Of a stretch of 64,000 nt of DNA, positions 53,801 to 62,200 are shown piece after piece. The stretch's first letter is position 1. Each line of letters opens with the position of its first letter. The position numbers were made by a program, and so were the translations under genes. Below the pieces are notes generated by a model. It had not been told where the DNA came from, ran no database searches, and saw only the letters and a list, made by a program, of their open reading frames with translations. The stretch lies in NCBI GenBank assembly GCA_964016885.1, contig OZ024743.1, forward strand, positions 176,005,074 through 176,069,073, read 5' to 3'. The DNA comes from Eledone cirrhosa (lineage: Eukaryota > Mollusca > Cephalopoda > Octopoda > Eledonidae).

Positions 53801-55310
53801 AGTAGTAACAACCCTGTAACAGTAGTAATAACAGCATTAACGTTAGACACAGTAGCAGTAACAACAGCAGTAGTAACAGCAACAGTAGCAGTAGTAACAA
53901 CAGCAGTAACAGTAGTAATAACAGCATTAACATTAGACACAGTAACAGTAACAACAGCAGTAGTAACAGCAACAGTAGCAGTAGTAACAACCCAGTAACA
54001 GTAGTAATAACAGCATTAACATTAGACACAGTAGCAGTAACAACAGCAGTAGTAACAGCAACAGTAGCAGTAGTAACAACCCAGTAACAGTAGTAATAAC
54101 AGCATTAACATTAGACACAGTAGCAGTAACAACAGCAGTAGTAACAGCAACAGTAGCAGTAGTAACAACAGCAGTAACAGTAGTAATAACAGCATTAACA
54201 TTAGACACAGTAGCAGTAACAACAGCAGTAGTAACAGCAACAGTAGCAGTAGTAACAACAGCAGTAACAGTAGTAATAACAGCATTAACATTAGACACAG
54301 TAGCAGTAACAACAGCAGTAGTAACAGCAACAGTAGTAGTAGTAACAACAGCAGTAACAGTAGTAATAACAGCATTAACATTAGACACAGTAGCAGTAAC
54401 AACAGCAGTAGTAACAGCAACAGTAGCAGTGGTAACAACAGCAGTAACAGTAGTAATAACAGCATTAACATTAGACACAGTAGCAGTAACAACAGCAGTA
54501 GTAACAGCAACAGTAGCAGTAGTAACAGCAGCAGTAACAGTAGTAATAACAGCATTAACATTAGACACAGTAGCAGTAACAACAGCAGTAGTAACAGCAA
54601 CAGTAGCAGTAGTAACAACCCAGTAACAGTAGTAATAACAGCATTAACATTAGACACAGTAGCAGTATCAACAGCAGTAGTAACAGCAACAGTAGCAGTA
54701 GTAACAACCCTGTAACAGTAGTAATAACAGCATTAACATTAGACACAGTAGCAGTAACAACAGCAGTAGTAACAGCAACAGTAGCAGTAGTAACAACCCA
54801 GTAACAGTAGTAATAACAGCATTAACATTAGACACAGTAGCAGTAGCAACAGCAGTAGTAACAGCAACAGTAGCAGTAGTAACAACAGCAGTAACAGTAG
54901 TAATAACAGTATTAACATTAGACACAGTAGCAGTAACAACAACAGTAGAAACAGCAACAGTAGTAGTAGTAACAACCCTGTAACAGTAGTAATAACAGCA
55001 TTAACATTAGACACAGTAGCAGTAACAACAGCAGTAGTAACAACAACAGTAGCAGTAGTAACAACAGCAGTAACAGTAGTAATAACAGCATTAACATTAG
55101 ACACAGTAGCAGTAACAACAGCAGTAGTAACAGCAACAGTAGCAGGAGTAACAACAGCAGTAACAGTAGTAATAACAGCATTAACATTAGACACAGTAGC
55201 AGTAACAACAGCAGTAGTAACAGCAACAGTAGTAGTAGTAACAACAGCAGTAACAGTAGTAATAACAGCATTAACATTAGACACAGTAGCAGTAACAACA
55301 GCAGTAGTAA
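50858..55310 (+). repeat. 4,381-bp higher-order unit, copy B
   Basis: Landmarks as in copy A: ACATCCC at about 50951, ACATGAG at 51072, CAGGAG near 51210, GTAGACG near 52692, GTGGTAAC at 54429. The right end continues past the unit length into CAGGAG, CATCAG and ACACCATT monomers that repeat the unit's own left end at offset 3,933. The next junction is therefore out of register by five monomers. Confidence 0.9.
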
Positions 55311-57970
55311 CAGCAACAGTAGCAGTAGTAACAACATCAGTAACAGTAGTAATAACAGCATTAACATTAGACACAGTAGCAGTAACAACAGCAGTAGTAA
55401 CAGCAACAGTAGCAGTAGTAACAACCCAGTAACAGTAGTAATAACACCATTAACATTAGACACAGTAGCAGTAACAACAGCAGTAGTAACAGCAACAGTA
55501 GTAGTAGTAACAACAGCAGTAACAGTAGTAATAACAGCATTAACATTAGACACAGTAGCAGTAACAACAGCAGTAGTAACAGCAACAGTAGCAGTAGTAA
55601 CAACAGCAGTAACAGTAGTAATAACAGCATTAACATTAGACACAGTAGCAGTAACAACAGCAGTAGTAACAGCAACAGTAGTAGTAGTAACAACAGCAGT
55701 AACAGTAGTAATAACAGCATTAACATTAGACACAGTAGCAGTAACAACAGCAGTAGTAACAGCAACACTAGCAGTGGTAACAACAGCAGTAACAGTAGTA
55801 ATAACAGCATTAACATTAGACACAGTAGCAGTAACAACAGCAGTAGTAACAGCAACAGTAGTAGTAGTAACAACAGCAGTAACAGTAGTAATAACAGCAT
55901 TAACATTAGACACAGTAGCAGTAACAACAGCAGTAGTAACAGCAACAGTAGCAGTAGTAACAACAGCAGTAACAGTAGTAATAACAGCATTAACATTAGA
56001 CACAGTAGCAGTAACAACAGCAGTAGTAACAGCAACAGTAGCAGTAGTAACAACCCAGTAACAGTAGTAATAACAGCATTAACATTAGACACAGTAGCAG
56101 TAACAACAGCAGTAGTAACAGCAACAGTAGCAGTAGTAACAACCCAGTAACAGTAGTAATAACAGCATTAACATTAGACACAGTAGCAGTAACAACATCA
56201 GTAGTAACAGCAACAGTAGTAGTAGTAACAACCCAGTAACAGTAGTAATAACAGCATTAACATTAGACACAGTAGCAGTAACAACAGCAGTAGTAACAGC
56301 AACAGTAGCAGTAGTAACAACAGCAGTAACAGTAGTAACAGCATTAACATTAGACACAGTAGCAGTAACAACAGCAGTAGTAACAGCAACAGTAGCAGTA
56401 GTAACAACAGCAGTAACTGTAGTAATAACAGCATTAACATTAGACACAGTAGCAGTAACAACAGCCGTAGTAACAGCAACAGTAGCAGTAGTAACAGCAG
56501 CAGTAACATTAGTAATAACAGCATTAACATTAGACACAGTAGCAGTAACAACAGCAGTAGTAACAGCAACAGTAGCAGTAGTAACAACCCAGTAACAGTA
56601 GTAATAACAGCATTAACATTAGACACAGTAGCAGTATCAACAGCAGTAGTAACAGCAACAGTAGCAGTAGTAACAACCCTGTAACAGTAGTAATAACAGC
56701 ATTAACATTAGACACAGTAGCAGTAACAACAGCAGTAGTAACAGCAACAGTAGCAGTAGTAACAACCCAGTAACAGTAGTAATAACAGCATTAACATTAG
56801 ACACAGTAGCAGTAACAACAGCAGTAGTAACAGCAACAGTAGCAGTAGTAACAACAGCAGTAACAGTAGTAATAACAGCATTAACATTAGACACAGTAGC
56901 AGTAACAACAACAGTAGAAACAGCAACAGTAGTAGTAGTAACAACCCTGTAACAGTAGTAATAACAGCATTAATATTAGACACAGTAGCAGTAACAACAG
57001 CAGTAGTAACAGCAACAGTAGCAGTAGTAACAACAGCAGTAACAGTAGTAATAACAGCATTAACATTAGACACAGTAGCAGTAACAACAGCAGTAGTAAC
57101 AGCAACAGTAGCAGTAGTAACAACCCAGTAACAGTAGTAATAACAGCATTAACATTAGACACAGTAGCAGTAACAACAGCAGTAGTAACAGCAACAGTAG
57201 CAGTAGTAACAACCCAGTAACAGTAGTAATAACAGCATTAACATTAGACACAGTAGCAGTAACAACAGCAGTAGTAACAGCAACAGTAGCAGTAGTAACA
57301 ACAGCAGTAACAGTAGTAATAACAGCATTAACATTAGATACAGTAGCAGTAACAACAGCAGTAGTAACAGCAACAGTAGCAGTAGTAACAACAGCAGTAA
57401 CAGTAGTAATAACAGCATTAACATTAGACACAGTAGCAGTAACAACAGCAGTAGTAACAGCAACAGTAGTAGTAGTAACAACAGCAGTAACAGTAGTAAT
57501 AACAGCATTAACATTAGACACAGTAGCAGTAACAACAGCAGTAGTAACAGCAACAGTAGCAGTGGTAACAACAGCAGTAACAGTAGTAATAACAGCATTA
57601 ACATTAGACACAGTAGCAGTAACAACAGCAGTAGTAACAGCAACAGTAGCAGTAGTAACAACAGCAGTAACAGTAGTAATAACAGCATTAACATTAGACA
57701 CAGTAGCAGTAACAACAACAGTAGAAACAGCAACAGTAGTAGTAGTAACAACCCTGTAACAGTAGTAATAACAGCATTAACGTTAGACACAGTAGCAGTA
57801 ACAACAGCAGTAGTAACAGCAACAGTAGCAGTAGTAACAACAGCAGTAACAGTAGTAATAACAGCATTAACATTAGACACAGTAACAGTAACAACAGCAG
57901 TAGTAACAGCAACAGTAGCAGTAGTAACAACCCAGTAACAGTAGTAATAACAGCATTAACATTAGACACA

Positions 57971-58059
57971 GTAGCAGTAACAACAGCAGTAGTAACAGCA
58001 ACAGTAGCAGTAGTAACAACCCAGTAACAGTAGTAATAACAGCATTAACATTAGACACA
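57971..58059 (+). repeat. Reference 89-bp monomer
   Basis: Canonical short form, identical to the 90-mer except that AACAGCAGTAAC becomes AACCCAGTAAC. This is one base shorter and creates CAG-TAA in the frame that was open. Sister forms at the same site read AACCCTGTAAC and AACCCAATAAC. The 89-bp form dominates the left two thirds of the window, and the 90-bp form becomes common after about 46.5 kb. Because each 89-mer shifts frame by -1, a mixed array cannot carry a conserved reading frame. Confidence 0.95.
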
Positions 58060-58149
58060 GTAGCAGTAACAACAGCAGTAGTAACAGCAACAGTAGCAGT
58101 AGTAACAACAGCAGTAACAGTAGTAATAACAGCATTAACATTAGACACA

Positions 58150-58239
58150 GTAGCAGTAACAACAGCAGTAGTAACAGCAACAGTAGCAGTAGTAACAACA
58201 GCAGTAACAGTAGTAATAACAGCATTAACATTAGACACA
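58150..58239 (+). repeat. Reference 90-bp monomer
   Basis: Canonical long form, phased to start at GTAGCAGTAAC. It has 30 triplets: 10 GTA, 10 ACA, 6 GCA, 2 TTA, 1 ATA and 1 GAC. Base counts are A 41, C 17, G 17 and T 15 (about 38% GC). CpG is absent and no homopolymer exceeds 2. Positions 70-90 plus 1-27 are nearly invariant across the window. Positions 28-60 carry the recurrent variants: 28 G/A, 32 C/T, 38 C/T, 43-44 GT/CC, 44 T/C, and the 1-bp indel near 52-54. Two + frames and two - frames are open, which explains the long meaningless frames in runs of 90-mers. Confidence 0.95.
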
Positions 58240-59216
58240 GTAGCAGTAACAACAGCAGTAGTAACAGCAACAGTAGTAGTAGTAACAACAGCAGTAACAG
58301 TAGTAATAACAGCATTAACATTAGACACAGTAGCAGTAACAACAGCAGTAGTAACAGCAACAGTAGCAGTGGTAACAACAGCAGTAACAGTAGTAATAAC
58401 AGCATTAACATTAGACACAGTAGCAGTAACAACAGCAGTAGTAACAGCAACAGTAGCAGTAGTAACAGCAGCAGTAACAGTAGTAATAACAGCATTAACA
58501 TTAGACACAGTAGCAGTAACAACAGCAGTAGTAACAGCAACAGTAGCAGTAGTAACAACCCAGTAACAGTAGTAATAACAGCATTAACATTAGACACAGT
58601 AGCAGTATCAACAGCAGTAGTAACAGCAACAGTAGCAGTAGTAACAACCCTGTAACAGTAGTAATAACAGCATTAACATTAGACACAGTAGCAGTAACAA
58701 CAGCAGTAGTAACAGCAACAGTAGCAGTAGTAACAACCCAGTAACAGTAGTAATAACAGCATTAACATTAGACACAGTAGCAGTAGCAACAGCAGTAGTA
58801 ACAGCAACAGTAGCAGTAGTAACAACAGCAGTAACAGTAGTAATAACAGTATTAACATTAGACACAGTAGCAGTAACAACAACAGTAGAAACAGCAACAG
58901 TAGTAGTAGTAACAACCCTGTAACAGTAGTAATAACAGCATTAACATTAGACACAGTAGCAGTAACAACAGCAGTAGTAACAACAACAGTAGCAGTAGTA
59001 ACAACAGCAGTAACAGTAGTAATAACAGCATTAACATTAGACACAGTAGCAGTAACAACAGCAGTAGTAACAGCAACAGTAGCAGGAGTAACAACAGCAG
59101 TAACAGTAGTAATAACAGCATTAACATTAGACACAGTAGCAGTAACAACAGCAGTAGTAACAGCAACAGTAGTAGTAGTAACAACAGCAGTAACAGTAGT
59201 AATAACAGCATTAACA

Positions 59217-62200
59217 TTAGACACAGTAGCAGTAACAACAGCAGTAGTAACAACAACAGTAGCAGTAGTAACATCCCAATAACAGTAGTAATAACAGCAT
59301 TAACATTAGACACAGTAACAGTAACAACAGCAGTAGTAACAGCAACAGTAGTAGTAGTAACAACCCAATAACAGTAGTAATAACAGCATTAACATGAGAC
59401 ACAGTAGCAGTAACAACAGCAGTAGTAACAACAACAGTAGCAGTAGTAACAACAGCAGTAACAGTAGTAATAACAGCATTAACATTAGACACAGTAGCAG
59501 TAACAACAGCAGTAGTAACAGCAACAGTAGCAGGAGTAACAACAGCAGTAACAGTAGTAATAACAGCATTAACATTAGACACAGTAGCAGTAACAACAGC
59601 AGTAGTAACAGCAACAGTAGTAGTAGTAACAACAGCAGTAACAGTAGTAATAACAGCATTAACATTAGACACAGTAGCAGTAACAACAGCAGTAGTAACA
59701 GCAACAGTAGCAGTAGTAACAACATCAGTAACAGTAGTAATAACAGCATTAACATTAGACACAGTAGCAGTAACAACAGCAGTAGTAACAGCAACAGTAG
59801 CAGTAGTAACAACCCAGTAACAGTAGTAATAACACCATTAACATTAGACACAGTAGCAGTAACAACAGCAGTAGTAACAGCAACAGTAGTAGTAGTAACA
59901 ACCCAATAACAGTAGTAATAACAGCATTAACATAAGACACAGTAGCAGTAACAACAGCCGTAGTAACAGCAACAGTAGCAGTAGTAACAACAGCAGTAAC
60001 AGTAGTAATAACAGCATTAGCATTAGACACAGTAGCAGTAACAACAGCAGTAGTAACAGCAACAGTAGCAGTAGTAACAACAGCAGTAACAGTAGTAATA
60101 CCAGCATTAACATTAGACACAGTAGCAGTAACAACAGCAGTAGTAACAGCAACAGTAGCAGTAGTAACAACCCTGTAACAGTAGTAATAACAGCATTTAC
60201 ATTAGACACAGTAGCAGTAACAACAGCAGAAGTAACAGCAACAGTTGTAGTAGTAACAACCCAATAACAGTAGTAATAACAGCATTAACATTAGACACAG
60301 TAGCAGTAACAACAGCAGTAGTAACAACAGCAGTAGTAGTAGTAACAACCCAGTAACAGTAGTAAAAACAGCATTAACATTAGACACAGTAGCAGTAACA
60401 ACAGCAGTAGTAACAACAACAGTAGTAGTAGTAACAACCCTGTAACAGTAGTAATAACAGCATTAACATTAGACACAGTAGCAGTAACAACAGCAGTAGT
60501 AACAGCAACAGTAGCAGTACCAACAACCCAGTAACAGTAGTAATAACAGCATTAACATTAGACACAGTAGCAGTAACAACAGCAGTAGTAACAGCAACAG
60601 TAGCAGTAGTAACAACACTGTAACAGTAGTAATAACAGCATTAACATTAGACACAGTAGCAGTAACAACAGCAGTAGTAACAGCAACAGTAGCAGTAGTA
60701 ACAACCCAGTAACAGTAGTAATAACAGCATTAACATTAGACATAGTAGCAGTAACAACAGCAGTAGTAACAGCAACAGTAGCAGTAGTAACAACCCTGTA
60801 ACAGTAGTAATAACAGCATTAACATTAGACACAGTAGCAGTAACAACAGCAGTAGTAACAACAACAGTAGTAGTAGTAACAACCCTGTAACAGTAGTAAT
60901 AACAGCATTAACATTAGACACAGTAGCAGTAACAACAGCAGTAGTAACAACAACAGTAGTAGTAGTAACAACCCAGTAACAGTAGTAATAACAGCATTAA
61001 CATTAGACACAGTAGACGTAACAACAGCAGCAGTAACAGCAACAGTAGCAGTAGTAACAACCCTGTAACAGTAGTAATAACAGCATTAACATTAGACACA
61101 GTAGCAGTAACAACAGCAGTAGTAACAACAACAGTAGTAGTAGTAACAACCCAGTAACAGTAGTAATAACAGCATTAACATTAGACACAGTAGCAGTAAC
61201 AACAGCAGTAGTAACAGCAACAGTAGTAGTAGTAACAACCCAGTAACAGTAGTAATAACAGCATTAACATTAGACACAGTAGCAGTAACAACAGCAGTAG
61301 TAACAGCAACAGTAGTAGTAGTAACAACCCTGTAACAGTAGTAATAACAGCATTAACATTAGACACAGTAGCAGTAACAACAGCAGTAGTAACAGCAACA
61401 GTAGTAGTAGTAACAACCCTGTAACAGTAGTAATAACAGCATTAACATTAGACACAGTAGCAGTAACAACAGCAGTAGTAACAGCAACAGTAGCAGTAGT
61501 AACAACAGCAGTAACGGTAGTAATAACAGCATTAACATTAGACACAGTAGCAGTAACAACAGCAGTAGTAACAGCAACAGTAGCAGTAGTAACAACAGCA
61601 GTAACTGTAGTAATAACAGCATTAACATTAGACACAGTAGCAGTAACAACAGCAGTAGTAACAGCAACAGTAGCAGTAGTAACAGCAGCAGTAACATTAG
61701 TAATAACAGCATTAACATTAGACACAGTAGCAGTAACAACAGCAGTAGTAACAGCAACAGTAGCAGTAGTAACAACCCAGTAACAGTAGTAATAACAGCA
61801 TTAACATTAGACACAGTAGCAGTATCAACAGCAGTAGTAACAGCAACAGTAGCAGTAGTAACAACCCTGTAACAGTAGTAATAACAGCATTAACATTAGA
61901 CACAGTAGCAGTAACAACAGCAGTAGTAACAGCAACAGTAGCAGTAGTAACAACCCAGTAACAGTAGTAATAACAGCATTAACATTAGACACAGTAGCAG
62001 TAACAACAGCAGTAGTAACAGCAACAGTAGCAGTAGTAACAACAGCAGTAACAGTAGTAATAACAGCATTAACATTAGACACAGTAGCAGTAACAACAAC
62101 AGTAGAAACAGCAACAGTAGTAGTAGTAACAACCCTGTAACAGTAGTAATAACAGCATTAACGTTAGACACAGTAGCAGTAACAACAGCAGTAGTAACAG

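Larger units (their letters stand above)
56890..58505 (+). repeat. 807-bp tandem nine-mer pair inside copy C
   Basis: Segment 56.89-57.69 kb repeats at 57.69-58.50 kb. Both start AACAACAGTAGAAAC and include GTGGTAAC (about 57562 and 58369). Differences: TAATATTAG against TAACGTTAG (about 56974 / 57781), GTAGCAG against GTAACAG (about 57086 / 57893), AGATACAG against AGACACAG (about 57340), and AACAACAG against AACAGCAG (about 57658 / 58465). Confidence 0.85.
55311..59216 (+). repeat. Rearranged higher-order unit, copy C
   Basis: Same family as A and B but shorter. It starts with a run of 90-mers (55,375-56,003), replaces the 51.5-53.0 kb portion of B by a few 90-mers, and contains a unique 3-bp loss (CAGTAGTAACAGCATT near 56331). 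It then includes two 807-bp nine-mer copies. The last ~1.6 kb (57.6-59.2 kb) matches A and B again exactly in order (offset 3,940 from B). Confidence 0.85.

Noticed and set aside
54918..56003. Long minus-strand open frame (361 codons, Thr/Val/Ala then Leu-rich), and similar frames elsewhere on the - strand
   Set aside because: It is a by-product of triplet composition. The 90-bp monomer is open in four of six frames. The protein switches from a Val/Thr/Ala phase to poly-Leu and then a Cys/Tyr phase at each 89-mer. It starts at a GTG inside the conserved box, which recurs every monomer. There is no non-repeat domain.
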